Assembly: GCF_030388665.1 (NCBI RefSeq)
Contig: NZ_CP128846.1
Span: 9,050,703 to 9,114,702 of the forward strand
From: Streptomyces flavofungini
Lineage (GTDB): Bacteria > Actinomycetota > Actinomycetes > Streptomycetales > Streptomycetaceae
Length of the DNA stretch: 64,000 nucleotides
Reading direction: 5' to 3'
Positions 1-9,746 of this stretch are shown in pieces (positions within the stretch are counted from its first letter, which is position 1; every line of letters begins with the position of its first letter). A program made the translations under genes and the position numbers. The notes under the pieces are model-generated. The model was not told the origin of the DNA. It did no database searches and was given only the letters and a program-made list of their open reading frames with translations.

Positions 1-267
1 CACATAGCCGGCCGTCGGTGGCTGCGGCCCCCAGGCGGCCTCGTCCTCCCACCACAACTCCCAGGCGCCGACCGCACGGCCGGCCGCCTCCGCGAGCCAC
101 ACCTCGCCGCTCTCCATGATCCGCCGGAAGTGGTCCTCGCCCAGTTCACCGGGCTGCCACTGACCGGTGATGCCCTGGGCGATCATCCACCGGGCGGCGT
201 CGTCGCGCAGTCGCACGAGAGCAGCGAGGTCACAGTCGTCCGCGAGACGGAAACGTAGATCGTTCAC
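1..267 (-). CDS. GNAT-type acetyltransferase, N-terminal part (runs off the window)
   Basis: The minus strand reads open from a GTG at 265-267 to the window edge, giving 89 residues. The start VNDLRFRLADDCDLAALVRL, followed by DDAARWMI and then VWLAEAAGRAVGAWELWW, is the usual N-terminal pattern of a GCN5-related N-acetyltransferase (beta strand, long helix, beta hairpin). The acetyl-CoA binding loop would lie outside the window, so the family call rests on the N-terminal half only and the substrate is unknown. Confidence 0.6.
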   Translation of the reverse strand, partial: MNDLRFRLADDCDLAALVRLRDDAARWMIAQGITGQWQPGELGEDHFRRIMESGEVWLAEAAGRAVGAWELWWEDEAAWGPQPPTAGYV

Positions 268-304
268 GACGGGATCCTCGCACAGACGTCCAGCTCTGCC
301 GCCC

Positions 305-964
305 TCATGGCCGTTCGGGCTTGTGGGCGAGGAAGGTGGCGAAGGTCCGCTCAAACCCTTCGCGGGGTTCCTCGACCAGACGTGCTGTGAGGCCGAGCCC
401 GGCCTGCTTCAGCAGCTCGGCAATCCGATCGGGCGGCAGCAGGTAGGACTCGTAGGTCACCGGATGGCCGCCGTACGCCTGCGTGGGACGCAGGTGCTGG
501 TCGGGCCCGACGTGGCCGGCCAGCATCAGACAGCCGCCCGGCGCGAGAGCGCGGTGGAGCTCGCCGAACACCACGGGCAGCAGCGCCGGCGGGGTGTGGT
601 GGGTGGAGTAGTACGCGAGGATGCCACCGAGCCGGTCGTCCTCGATCGGGAGCGAGGTCATCGAGCCGACGCTGAAGCCCCGATCCGGGTGGGCCCGACG
701 GGCCAGCTCGACCATGCCGGGCGACAGGTCCATGCCGAACGCAGGCACGCCCCGCTCGGCGAGGTAGGCCGTGATTCTGCCGGGCCCGCATCCCAGGTCG
801 GCGACGGGCCCGAGTCCGGCCGTCCGCACCACCTCCGCAAAGACGTTCAGCATCCCCCGGGACAGCGGATCCAGCTCCGCCGGAGGCTTGACCTGCTCGA
901 CGTAGGCGGAGGCGACGGTGTCGTACGACTCCTGGACAGCGGCGAGGTAGGAGAGATCAGGCAT
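305..964 (-). CDS. class I SAM-dependent methyltransferase
   Basis: A 219-residue protein starting at MPDLSYLAAVQ; the upstream reading extension looks non-coding. It has a Rossmann methyltransferase fold: motif I VADLGCGPGRITAYLAERG, then FGMDLSPGMVELARR (acidic SAM ribose-binding residue) and the late motif ELHRALAPGGCLMLAGHVG. The size and the AAVQESYDTVASAYV opening match small-molecule methyltransferases of the UbiE/Methyltransf_11 type. The substrate cannot be inferred, and it stands alone between an acetyltransferase and a TmrB-like ATPase on the same strand. Confidence 0.85.
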   Translation of the reverse strand: MPDLSYLAAVQESYDTVASAYVEQVKPPAELDPLSRGMLNVFAEVVRTAGLGPVADLGCGPGRITAYLAERGVPAFGMDLSPGMVELARRAHPDRGFSVGSMTSLPIEDDRLGGILAYYSTHHTPPALLPVVFGELHRALAPGGCLMLAGHVGPDQHLRPTQAYGGHPVTYESYLLPPDRIAELLKQAGLGLTARLVEEPREGFERTFATFLAHKPERP

Positions 965-1243
965 GCGGGCGACTCTAATGAGGACCCCGCAGTCTGACGA
1001 CAGGCCGTGACAAGCCTCCTCCGCGCGAGAATCGACAAGCGCGCTGCTCGTACGACATCGGCAGCGACAGCCTCGCGAGCCCGGCCCACCGTTGGCCCCG
1101 CCTCGGCGGCCGCCGACGCGGGGCCGCGCACGAATTCCTGGGGGCGGCGGCCCCAAGCGCCTGAGCCGTCCATCACGCAAGCTCTCCCCGCATCCGGTGC
1201 TCGACAGGCAGCCGTTTCACCGACGTGGCCAGGCGGGCGAGCG

Positions 1244-1768
1244 TCAGCTCTTGACGGCCTCCGCGATCTGCTGAGCGGCCTGTTCGGGCGTGAGATACGT
1301 GGTGTCGACGACCTCCGCCTCCGCGTGCAGCCACGTGCGGGCGGCCTCGGCGTAGGGCTCGAGGTACTGCAGGCGGAACGGGGAGTCGGGGCCGAGAACG
1401 GTGTCGCCCGCGATGCGGGCGCGGAGGGTGTCCTGGTCTGCGTGGAGGACGAAGTGCCGCACGGGAATGGAGTGGTGGGCGAGGCCCGAGCTGATCTCGC
1501 GCCAGTACTCCTCGACCAGGACCGTCATGGGCATCACCAGCGTGCCGCCGGTGTAGTCGAGCACGTGACGGGCGGTTTCGACGACGAGCGGCCGCCACGG
1601 CGGCCAGTGCTGGAAGTTGTCCGTCGATGGCAGTCCGGGTGTGATGTCCATGAGGGTCTCGCCGACCTTCTCGGCGTCGAACACCCGTGAATCCGGGATC
1701 AGTTCCTGCACGAGCGCGCTGGTCGTCGTCTTGCCTGCGCCATGGGTTCCGTTGAGCCATACGATCAT
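1244..1768 (-). CDS. TmrB-like P-loop ATPase / kinase
   Basis: A 174-residue protein starting MIVWLNGTHGAGKTTTSALV. The N-terminal P-loop GTHGAGKTT sits directly after the first beta strand, as in TmrB (tunicamycin resistance) and related small AAA/kinase-like proteins. Later segments include VFDAEKVGETLMDI, HFVLHADQDTLRARI and a C-terminal helix ending EAVKS. The start at 1768 was chosen because the P-loop strand begins there and upstream residues are low-quality. The family relation is reasonable from the N-terminus; a resistance function is only inferred. Confidence 0.75.
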   Translation of the reverse strand: MIVWLNGTHGAGKTTTSALVQELIPDSRVFDAEKVGETLMDITPGLPSTDNFQHWPPWRPLVVETARHVLDYTGGTLVMPMTVLVEEYWREISSGLAHHSIPVRHFVLHADQDTLRARIAGDTVLGPDSPFRLQYLEPYAEAARTWLHAEAEVVDTTYLTPEQAAQQIAEAVKS

Positions 1769-2674
1769 GGGCTCGACGCTACCGGCTGTGCGGGCCGAGG
1801 GAGCGGGCACTCCGGAGGCGTTTCACGGCCGGTATCTCGGATCAGGCCGGGGGAGCCTCTGCGGTGGGCTTCGCACCTTCGGGGGCGACGAGCCGACGTA
1901 ACGCAAGCGACGCTGCTGCCGGCCGCCCGCGACGGCGGAGCTCGGGCGGCGCTGCTCCGCATGCGGAGGCTCAGCGTGGACGTGTGGGGCGCCGCGAGCA
2001 CACAGGCAGTTCGTACGACCTCGCTGGTCTGGCGCCGAACGCCGCAGGGGTGCCGGATCGTCAGGGATCTCCCCGCAGGGACTCTCGACCACAGGTTGCC
2101 GGAGCACGTTCCCCGCTGACCTGTGTGCGCAGGTGCTTGAACACCGCGGATCGCAGGAACGGGTGGGGGTGAGATCTGCTGAGACCCAGACTTCATCGCG
2201 AAAAGGAGGAGCCCTCGGGGGGATTGGGGACTCCCCGGGGGTTCCGAAGCAGGAGTCAGACATCAACCCGCTGGCGGAGGAACAGCCGTGTGATCAGAGC
2301 CCGAAGTGCTCGCGCACCCAGGGTGATACCCAACCTCACGGACAGCTTGCGAATCCGCCCCCCGCCGAGCGGGAGCTCGTTCCAGTGCCACCATGTGCCC
2401 ACCTCACCTCATCTTGCATATGGGCCGGGCCGCCAGAGGAGCCGGCGGCCCCCAAATCGAGCTTTGGGCCTCGACAACGGACCGGCCTGCCCAACTGATG
2501 AGGTAAGGCGCTTCCACGGCAGGCCCTGTCGCCCAACTCCACGAGCATGCACGTCACTTCACATCGGAACGCGGGCCGGGGCCGGCTCCCGGTGGCGGGC
2601 TTGGGGCGAATCCGGGCGCTGGCCCCGGGGGAGCTCATGCAAGGGGCAGGAGCGGCGCGCCCTGGCCCGACGGG
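1769..2674. other. about 0.9 kb with no convincing gene
   Basis: Open frames exist on both strands but their translations are Arg/Pro/Ser-rich without recognisable motifs, ribosome binding sites or family resemblance. I see no tRNA cloverleaf or long inverted repeat. It may hold decayed DNA. Confidence 0.5.
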
Positions 2675-3931
2675 TCATGTTCCCGGGCGCCCGCGTGCCA
2701 CGGTGTCCGCGAGGCGGGTGGCGCCGTGAAGGAGGTGTTCCAGCGGACCGCGGCGGAAAAAGCGCGACCATGCGGTGGCGAGCAGCACAGCGGCGGTGAT
2801 GAAGGCGGGGAGCAGGAACAGGGGCAGCCCGTCGAGGTCCTTGATGCCCAGGGCCCGGATCAGCACGATGTGCAGGACGTAGGCGGTCAGGGACATGGAG
2901 CCCACCGCGATCACGGGCCGGGCCCACGGTGTGAGGCGCGGCAGCCGGTCGAGGGCGGTGACGCAGGCGGTGAGCACGAGCAGGGCGATGCCGGTGTTGG
3001 CGATGACGGAGAGGGTGGTCTCGCTGTGCGGTGCGGCCACCCACAGCCAGGCGGTGCCCGAGGTCTCCGACACGCCGGCGACGTCGGACCACCACGACGC
3101 CATCACGGGGCCGTCCCAGGTGGCGTCCGCGGCGAGGGCTGCGGGTACGCCCGGCACCAGCTGCAGCGCGAGCTAGGAGCCGCCGTGGCCGACCACGGCG
3201 AGCGCGGCTCCGGTGACGGCGAGCCGCGCCCGTACGGCGCGGGAGGCGAGGTCGAGGCGGGCCACGGCCATGCCGGCGAGAAGGAACGACAGCCAGGCCA
3301 GGGCCGGGTAGCTGCCGGTGACGAACAGGTCCAGGAAGCCGCCGGTGTCGCTGATGCGGGCCAGGGGGTCGTGGGCGACGAGCGTTTCGCCCCAGGTGGT
3401 GTCGTCGAGGGAGCGCAGCAGGAGGTAGCGGACCTGGGGCAGGGTGATCGCGGTGGCCACGGCGAGGGCCGCCAGGGCGCGCGGGCGCAGTCGGTAGAGC
3501 GGCAGGAGCAGGGCGAAGAACAGTCCGTAGTAGGCCAGGATCACCTCGACCGGGGTGCCGGTCATCGTCAGCGCGGTGCCGAGGGCGAGGAGGACCACGG
3601 CACGTATCAGCACGTGCAGGACGGCCCGGCGGCCGGCGCGGCCGGTCCGTGGCGTGCTGCGGCCGGTGAGGAGGATGAGCGAGAAACCGGCGAGGAAGGC
3701 GAACAGGGCCGAGGAGCGGCCGTGGGACAGCTCCAGGAGGAAACCGATGACGCCCCCGGCGTCCTCGGGGGCGGGGCCGACGTGTGCGGCGTACATGCCG
3801 AAGACCGCCAGGCCGCGGGCGAGGTCCACGCCGAGCAGCCGGCCGGTCGTGGTGTGGCGGTCACGGTGGGCGAGGGCGGGCGCGTCGGTTGCCGGGGGAG
3901 CTGTCACGGACTGCCGTGGCTGCATCGTCAT
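2675..3931 (-). pseudogene. DUF418/DUF1624-type membrane protein with in-frame TAG
   Basis: Two same-frame pieces (3931 to 3173, then down to 2675) make one multi-pass membrane protein of about 418 codons. The N-terminal part has LLGVDLARGLAVFGMYAAHV, typical of DUF418/heparan-alpha-glucosaminide acetyltransferase-like proteins. The C-terminal part has PVIAVGSMSLTAYVLHIVLI, typical of the family's C-terminal domain. A single TAG at 3173-3175 separates them with no frame change, so the gene is one nonsense mutation from intact. A sequencing error is possible. The reported ATG is at 3929-3931. Confidence 0.75.
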
Positions 3932-4077
3932 GCCATCAGGCTCGAAGAAGAGCAGGTCATCTCGTATCCGTCGAGGTGCTGCCGGACCCCTGCCACCTGG
4001 CGGGAACCAGCCCCCCCCAGTCGACGGGTGTGGCGGTGCCGCATGCGGCGCCGGGCCGGTGCGCGATTACGCTCCGT

Positions 4078-4198
4078 TCAGAACGACGCAGGGGCAGAGC
4101 GACACGTGCACAGATCAGAACGACGCAGGGGCAAGAGCGACCCGTGCGCAGATCAGAACGACGCAGGGGCAAGAGCGACCCGTGCGCAGAACGACGCA
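4078..4198. repeat. three tandem 37/38-bp direct repeats plus a partial copy
   Basis: Units begin at 4078, 4115 and 4153, each opening with TCAGAACGACGCAGGGGCA and closing with GTGC(G/A)CAGA; a 10-bp partial copy follows at 4189-4198. Units two and three are identical over 37-38 bases. The array lies 35 bp upstream of the response regulator start at 4233, so it could carry regulator sites. Each unit shows GAACGACGCA, a possible binding half-site (inference). Confidence 0.85.
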
Positions 4199-4232
4199 CC
4201 CGCGCGACGACGGGCAGCGGGACGGGGCAGAT

Positions 4233-4925
4233 GTGATCCGGGTAGTGGTGGTGGACGACGAGGCTCTGGTCCGCTCAGGCCTCGAGCTGATCCTCAGCGC
4301 GGCGAACGACACCGAGGTCGCCGCCACCGCGACCGGCGCTCAGGCCGTCCAGACCATCGCCCGGGTGCGGCCCGACGTCGTGCTGCTTGACATCCGCATG
4401 CCCGACACTGACGGTCTGACCGTGCTGCGGGAGCTACGGCTCTTCGATGTCCCGCCCGTCGTGGCCATGCTCACCACCTTCGACTCCGACGAGTACATCC
4501 TGACCGCGCTGCGCTCCGGCGCCGCAGGATTCATCCTCAAGGACACCGCACCCGACCAACTCGCCCAGCTGGTCCGCACGCTGGCCTGCGGGGGAGTGGT
4601 CCTCTCGCCCAAGGCGTCGTCCGCGCTCGTCGACGGCGCGCACGGCGCGGCCGAGGACGATCCGCAGGTGCGGCGGGTAGGCCTGCTGACCGACCGCGAA
4701 CGCACGGTCCTCAAGCTCATCGCCGAGGGCCTGTCGAACGCCGACATCGCCGCCCGTCTGCACCTGAGCGCCGGCACCGTCAAGGACCACGCCAGCTCGA
4801 TCCTGGGCAAGCTGCGGGTGTCGGGCCGCGTACAAGCGGCACTGCTCGCCCAACGCGCCGGCCTGCTCACTGCCGGGACCACCGAACGACAGCGCCCGCC
4901 CCACGACACTGCGCCACGGCCATGA
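4233..4925 (+). CDS. NarL/LuxR-family response regulator
   Basis: A 230-residue protein from a GTG at 4233 (VIRVVVVDDEALVRSGLEL). Its receiver domain has the acidic pair DDE, phospho-acceptor Asp in VVLLDIRMPDTDGL, Thr in MLTTFDSDEY and Lys in FILKDTAPD. The C-terminal LuxR helix-turn-helix is LTDRERTVLKLIAEGLSNADI with TVKDHASSILGKL. Its ATGA overlap with the histidine kinase shows co-transcription and coupled translation. The direct-repeat array immediately upstream is a plausible autoregulatory site. The cognate signal is unknown. Confidence 0.92.
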   Translation: MIRVVVVDDEALVRSGLELILSAANDTEVAATATGAQAVQTIARVRPDVVLLDIRMPDTDGLTVLRELRLFDVPPVVAMLTTFDSDEYILTALRSGAAGFILKDTAPDQLAQLVRTLACGGVVLSPKASSALVDGAHGAAEDDPQVRRVGLLTDRERTVLKLIAEGLSNADIAARLHLSAGTVKDHASSILGKLRVSGRVQAALLAQRAGLLTAGTTERQRPPHDTAPRP

Positions 4926-6064
4926 GCCCCGCGGACGACAGGACGCCGTCGCGCGCCGACAGGGCCCGTCGGCTCTCCGTGACCTGGGCGACACCCGTGA
5001 TCGTGCTGTTGGCGGTGGCCGACGTGTGGTGGAACGCCGAGGACACCGGGGCGTACGAGACCACGTGCGCCGCACTGGCCTGCGCGGCGCTGGCGCTGCG
5101 TCGCCGCTTCCCGCTGACGGTGTTCCTCACCGGGGTGCCCGCCACCTTGTTCCTCCCCCTCATGGTGGTGCCGTTCGCGAGCCTGTACGCCTTGGCGGCG
5201 ACGTCCCGCAGCCGCCCGCTCCTCGCCGCGTGCGCGCTGATCTCGGCAACCGCCGACGCCGCTCCCTGGCCACTGGGCGTCTATGCCGACGACGGTGCGA
5301 CCCGCACCCTCGTCGACTTCGCCTACCTCATCGCCACCGCTGCCGCCCCGGTCTTCCTCGGCCAGCTCGTCCAGGCCCGCCAGGACGCGGCGGAGCGCCT
5401 GCGCGAGGTGGAGGAGGCCCGGGACCACGAGCGGCAGCTGCACGCGCAGAACATGCTGGCCCGCGAGCGCGCCCAACTCGCCCGGGAGATGCACGACGTG
5501 GTGTCGCACCAGGTCAGCCTGATCGCCATCCAGGCCGGTGCCCTCCAGGTCAGCGCCACCGAGCCCAGGGCGAAGGCCGCGGCGCACACCATCCGGGAGC
5601 TGAGCGTGACCACTCTGGACGAGCTGCGGCACATGGTGCTGCTCCTGCGCATGTTCGGCGGCGACGCCTCCGAACTCGCCCCCCAGCCCACCCTGGCCGA
5701 CCTGCGAAGGCTCGTGGACGGCAGCGGCGTGCACAGCACCCTCAGCGGCGAACTGCCGGCCGACCTCCCCGCTCCCGTGCAGCGCACCTTGTACCGCACG
5801 GTCCAGGAAGCCCTCACCAACGCCCGCAAACACGCCCCCGGCTCCCGCGTCACCGTTCAGCTGTGGCACGACAGGGACCACATCGGCGTCACCGTCACCA
5901 ACACACCTCCCTCCCGGCCCGCCACCCCCTTGCCCGGCGCCCACCTCGGACTCATCGGGCTGCGCGAACGCGCCGACCTCCTGCACGGGCGCTTCGAGTC
6001 CGCCCCCACCACCGAGGGCGGATTCACCGTCCGCCTCACCCTCCCGTACGGCACGGATGCATGA
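4922..6064 (+). CDS. sensor histidine kinase, DesK/NarX-like (HisKA_3)
   Basis: A 380-residue membrane kinase overlapping the response regulator by four bases. The N-terminal 150 residues hold several hydrophobic membrane spans (for example VIVLLAVADVWW and VFLTGVPATLFLPL). A coiled region follows, then the HisKA_3 dimerisation box LAREMHDVVSHQVSLIAIQ with the phosphorylatable His. The HATPase region contains QEALTNARKHAPGS (N box) and HLGLIGLRERADLLHG (G box). The pair forms a complete two-component system; the short N-terminal membrane sensor gives no ligand clue. Confidence 0.92.
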   Translation: MSPADDRTPSRADRARRLSVTWATPVIVLLAVADVWWNAEDTGAYETTCAALACAALALRRRFPLTVFLTGVPATLFLPLMVVPFASLYALAATSRSRPLLAACALISATADAAPWPLGVYADDGATRTLVDFAYLIATAAAPVFLGQLVQARQDAAERLREVEEARDHERQLHAQNMLARERAQLAREMHDVVSHQVSLIAIQAGALQVSATEPRAKAAAHTIRELSVTTLDELRHMVLLLRMFGGDASELAPQPTLADLRRLVDGSGVHSTLSGELPADLPAPVQRTLYRTVQEALTNARKHAPGSRVTVQLWHDRDHIGVTVTNTPPSRPATPLPGAHLGLIGLRERADLLHGRFESAPTTEGGFTVRLTLPYGTDA

Positions 6065-6140
6065 GTCTCCGACCAGCACACGTCCCACCCGCACAGACGG
6101 CCTGCCGGACCGATCGGGCGATGCGGAGTTCGGCCGCCGC

Positions 6141-6494
6141 TCAGTAGCCGGGCGGGATCCGGTCCTGAGGCCCGTCGGCCGCCCCTGCCGCGCCGTCGTC
6201 CGTCCGAACCCGCTTGGCCACGGCCGGACCGGCCGAGTCCGAGACCAGCTCCGCGATGCGCAGCGTGCACTCCCACTGCGTCAGCTTGCCTGTGATGACT
6301 ACCAGGTAGGTCTCCTGGTCAACGAAGCGGTACACACGTCGCCGCTTCTCGACGATCTTCTTGCTCGGTACGTACGTGCAGAGGGCTTCACGAAGTGCCT
6401 CCAACGCCTGGACCTTCGATTCCAGCCCCTGACAGAGGAACTCGGTCCTGTACACGTCGCTGGAGTACTGCACGATCACGGCCCACTTGCCCAT
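6141..6494 (-). CDS. conserved hypothetical protein, 117 aa
   Basis: Starts MGKWAVIVQYSSDVYRTEFL after a strong GAGGGG ribosome site. The sequence alternates beta-strand-like stretches (YLVVITGKLTQWECTLRIAEL) with a basic helix (VPSKKIVEKRRRVYRF), and the C-terminus is polar and probably disordered. I do not recognise a named family. Codon use and the ribosome site support a real gene. It is convergent with the two-component operon. Confidence 0.65.
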   Translation of the reverse strand: MGKWAVIVQYSSDVYRTEFLCQGLESKVQALEALREALCTYVPSKKIVEKRRRVYRFVDQETYLVVITGKLTQWECTLRIAELVSDSAGPAVAKRVRTDDGAAGAADGPQDRIPPGY

Positions 6495-6989
6495 ACGCCC
6501 CCCCCTCGGCGGCGCTGCCAGTCAGCCACAGCTCAGCCTCCGGAGCAAGAGTGGGACAGGCGGCTGGGCGCGGCCGGGCCGTCATCGCGAGGACTTCGGT
6601 CCCGACTGCCTGAGCATCAGCGCTGGTGACGGAGAGGCCGGGCTTCGACAGCGTCGGCGGCCGCCGGGGCGTCACTGCCTTGCGGGCCAGCCTTGCATGG
6701 TGATGGGCCTTGATGTTGCACGGCAGTGGGCCGAGGGAGGCCGGATCCAGCGTCCTGCCCGGAAACCGGTTCGGACTGCTGCCGCGCGAGCTTGAACACC
6801 GCCACCGTCCCCACGTGATCGGTTCTGCGCTGCCCCTTCTACCGGCGGTGGGCGGTATTGGTTCCCGCCGAGTGCCCTAAGCAAGCAGTCACGTTGGGTG
6901 ACTGCTTCGAGGTCGGCGTCAACGGGTCAGCTGTGCTGACGCCCAGGCCAGTAGGATCGGCGGCTGTTCGATGATGGTGGGGGCAAGGT
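6495..6989. other. about 0.5 kb with no supported gene
   Basis: Nothing convincing on either strand. It is the divergent region between the 117-residue protein (minus) and the barstar-domain gene (plus), so it should contain both promoters. Confidence 0.5.
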
Positions 6990-7781
6990 ATGGGCGCTGT
7001 TGGGGCTGGCTGCTCTTTGACCAGCGATGATGACGAGAGCGAATTCTGGGGACATGCCCAAGAGGCCACCGGGCTTTTCGTGCCACTGGGGGACGGATCA
7101 CGGAGAGTTGAGTTGCTCGGGTGTTCGCCTCAAGGCGGCCTGCGAGTGTGTATTGACCGCATGGGCAGTAAGCGAGCGCTGGCCGGCAACGCCAATCTCG
7201 CGTTCTTGGACTCATCGGGCGCCAGCATGGGGCAGTACTTCGTCAACGACGTGACGCCAGAGGCCGTGCGGCCCTCGACGAGAGGGGCGGGCCTGGTCGA
7301 TCTGACCGTGCGCCTGTGGTGCGACAACGCGCTTCCCCAGTCCGAATGGCCGTGGGAACTCATCCGCGCCGAACAGATGAACCGGACCGGGCTGTGGCAT
7401 TTCCTCGGCCCGACTGGCCGCCGCGGTTGGCTGTCCGTGGCTCTGACGCGTCACAGCTTTCGATCCTTGCCGGATCGACCTTCCGGAGCCACGTTTCACC
7501 TGGACGGTGAGCACATCGTGGACGCGGACACCTTTTACTGCGCTCTTGGCGAGGCGGTGAACGGGCCAGGCGGCTATTTCGGGTGGAACCTTGACGCTCT
7601 GGATGACTGCCTGCGCGGCCGCTGGGGTGCCGAGTCACCCTTCACGCTGGAATGGCATTCCTCCAGCGTCGCTACGTCGTCCCTTCCTCAGCGCCACGGT
7701 CCGAGCAAAGAGGGTGTGTCGTTGTTCGAAGTCGTCCTGGAGCTTTTCCGTGATCACAGCATTGACGTCATCTTTCGCTGA
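6990..7781 (+). CDS. barstar-family (ribonuclease inhibitor-like) protein
   Basis: A 263-residue protein. The C-terminal part has the barstar signature: FHLDGEHIVDADTFYCALGE followed by GYFGWNLDALDDCLRG, matching the barstar pattern of a strand, helix and GxNLDAL(W/D)D loop. The N-terminal 150 residues form a separate beta-rich region (RVELLGCSPQGGLRVCIDR) often fused ahead of barstar in Streptomyces. Barstar proteins bind and block barnase-type RNases. No barnase-like partner is visible nearby, so it may be an orphan immunity gene. Confidence 0.75.
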   Translation: MGAVGAGCSLTSDDDESEFWGHAQEATGLFVPLGDGSRRVELLGCSPQGGLRVCIDRMGSKRALAGNANLAFLDSSGASMGQYFVNDVTPEAVRPSTRGAGLVDLTVRLWCDNALPQSEWPWELIRAEQMNRTGLWHFLGPTGRRGWLSVALTRHSFRSLPDRPSGATFHLDGEHIVDADTFYCALGEAVNGPGGYFGWNLDALDDCLRGRWGAESPFTLEWHSSSVATSSLPQRHGPSKEGVSLFEVVLELFRDHSIDVIFR

Positions 7782-7798
7782 GTAGGGCACCAGGCCAG

Positions 7799-8376
7799 CT
7801 ATTCGGGGCTGGCCGGTGCCGAGTGCTTCTTCAGACGGCTGGCCACGTAGCTGGCTCGGTCGCCGCCGTTGACGTGATGCCATTCGTATGCGGTCTGGTC
7901 TGCGAGGCCGAGCAGATCAGCGACGAGTTTCCAGTGGATGGTGTCGACCATGGCGAGGATTGCGCCATTGCGTGCGAGTCGGGCTTCGGGAATGGCGTGT
8001 GCGGCCAGGCGCCGGGCGAGTGTGCTCGCCGAGAACGGTCCCGGTCGCTCATGATCGACCGGTCCTCGCAGTTGGCCAGAGCAGATACGGCCAGGTGCTT
8101 GGGAGCGAGCTGGTGGGCTGCGCCCCACGTCAGGAAACGCCGGATTTCGCCTTGCCGGACGCGGTGTGCGGCCACCCAGCGGTCCACCAGCGGCTGCAGG
8201 CAGGTGCCGAGCGAGCAATCGGCAATCTTTAGCGAGCGTTTAACTTGGCCACAGTCGATGCAGCTCCGCCGTCGACTGTCCCGCCAACACCGTTGGCATA
8301 GGGGGCGTCCAGCCTTGCGCGACACAATTCGGTTTCGCTGTCCGCAGGATGCACACGTTGTCGAGTCAGCAGGCAC
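7799..8376 (-). pseudogene. frameshifted zinc-finger protein remnant
   Basis: Two overlapping minus-strand frames make one protein. The first frame starts MPADSTTCASCGQRNRIVSR and contains two CxxC pairs (CASC, CQRC, CIDC), followed by PLVDRWVAAHRVRQGEIRRF. The second frame continues with FSASTLARRLAAHAIPEARL, TIHWKLVADLLGLADQTAYE and ends RLKKHSAPASPE. The crossing point is near 8050. The helical C-terminal half resembles the core-binding side of Streptomyces integrase-like proteins, but catalytic residues are not visible and I give no firm function. Confidence 0.5.
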
Positions 8377-8824
8377 AACTCAGCTTTCGGCATCGAAGAA
8401 GTCCGGTGACAGCATCGGAGTATCCGGAAGAACCGGCCGCAGCCGAGTTACCGGTCCAGGCTCCGGCACTGCGGGTTCTTCCGGCGTGATCGGGACCACG
8501 AGTTCCTCGAATGTGCACTCCAGGATCTGATACAGAGCCACAAGCACACAGCTGGCCACCTCGGGTGGTTGATCCGCTTGGGGTGCCACGTACCGGAAGC
8601 AGACACGAATCCGCTGATCACCAGGGTCAATCCCGCTCGCGGCCCCCGGCTGATGGCGCTGCCATGCGAGCTGGTGTGGGCCACCACATGGTTGTCCGAC
8701 GCGAACGAATGCCTCGCGCTGTGGCTGGGCTTGCCGGAACTGCCCGTCGTTGCCTGGCCCGAGCCGTCCGACGAAGGCGAGCAGGGCGGGGTCCACTGGA
8801 AGACCCGCGACCTCCTCCGCTGTG

Positions 8825-8972
8825 CAGCCAGACCGCTGACAGGTCCCAGCCGGTCACCTCGGCCTTGGCCAGCAGGGATCCGGCCAGGTCGGCCTCGCGG
8901 AGCCGGACGCCGCGCAGGTCGGCGCCCGGAAGACCGGCGTAGGACCAGCCGCCGCCGTCCACCGTCAGCGCA
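8825..8972 (-). pseudogene. pentapeptide-repeat protein fragment
   Basis: Minus-strand translation LPGADLRGVRLREADLAGSL and the following LAKAEVTGWDLSA show at least four A(D/N)Lxx repeats typical of pentapeptide-repeat proteins. The repeats stop abruptly on both sides and the surrounding frame is not coherent, so this is a remnant. Confidence 0.5.
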
Positions 8973-9379
8973 CCCCGACTGCACGAGTCGAACTGTCGGC
9001 GCGGCTGCGGACCGCGCTCGCGCACTTTGACGCCGTGGTCCGCGGGGCCGCTGCGCTCGCCCTCGGCACACGGGATGCGGCCGACGCGATCCCGACGCTG
9101 ATCGGGGATGATCGCGGCGGGCAGGAACGACACGGACGCGGCCGACGCGTCGAGCGTGCCGGCGAGCGACACCGCGCGGGCGGAGCCGATCGCGCCCGCG
9201 CTCGTCGAGCGCCTCGCCCGCGCCACCGCTGGGGCGTCCGCACGCGGACGCCTGCCCAGGCCTTCGCGGGCATCGCGGGAACCACGGCCGCACGGACCCT
9301 CGCGGCGCTGTCGCACCACGAGCACCGCGCCGTCGCGCTGACCGCGACGTACTTCCTGCGGCTGCGTGAGGCGCGGTGA
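8963..9379 (+). pseudogene. HEAT-like repeat protein remnant
   Basis: One plus-strand frame reads ELSARLRTALAHFDAVVRGA and ALALGTRDAADAIPTLI, and returns near 9250 as FAGIAGTTAARTLAALSHHE and ALTATYFLRLREAR before a stop at 9379. The middle is better in another frame (APALVERLARATAG). This helical, alanine-rich pattern resembles HEAT repeats, but two frame changes are needed. Low confidence. Confidence 0.3.
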
Positions 9380-9746
9380 CGGCCCTCGCCGGAGCGCCGC
9401 GCGGGGCCCGCCCCGTGCGCGGCTCGCGGGAAAGCGGTCCCTTCGCCCTCTCCCAGGCATCCGGTGAAGCCGGACGGCGAATGCCCGCGGCCGGGGCACC
9501 TCGGTTCACCGCTCCTTCGGCCCAACGCCGTGCGGGGATTCGCCAGGAGGAGGGCGCGTGATGATCGCACTTTCCGCCGCCGCGACGCGGCCGATTCCCG
9601 GAAATACCACTCACGGGTACGTGTTCTCCCACGGGCGCCTCAACAGACACGGAAGTGGATACGCTTTGAGCGTCCTGGCTGGTGAACCGGCCTGAGACAG
9701 GCGCCATTCGGTCGTTCCGGGCGATGTCGAATCGAGGGGGCCGTCC
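9380..9746. other. intergenic region before the ABC transporter operon
   Basis: No supported gene. It should contain the promoter of the transporter operon. The GTG start at 9747 is preceded by GAGGGGG. Confidence 0.5.

Noticed and set aside
4078..4198. CRISPR-like repeats before the response regulator
   Set aside because: The units are directly adjacent without unique spacers.
2726..4390. A 554-residue plus-strand reading frame
   Set aside because: It is antisense to the DUF418 membrane gene and the response regulator start; its composition is Gly/Glu/Arg shadow sequence without motifs.
4340..6094. A 584-residue minus-strand frame across the two-component system
   Set aside because: It is antisense to clear regulator and kinase domains and has no family features.
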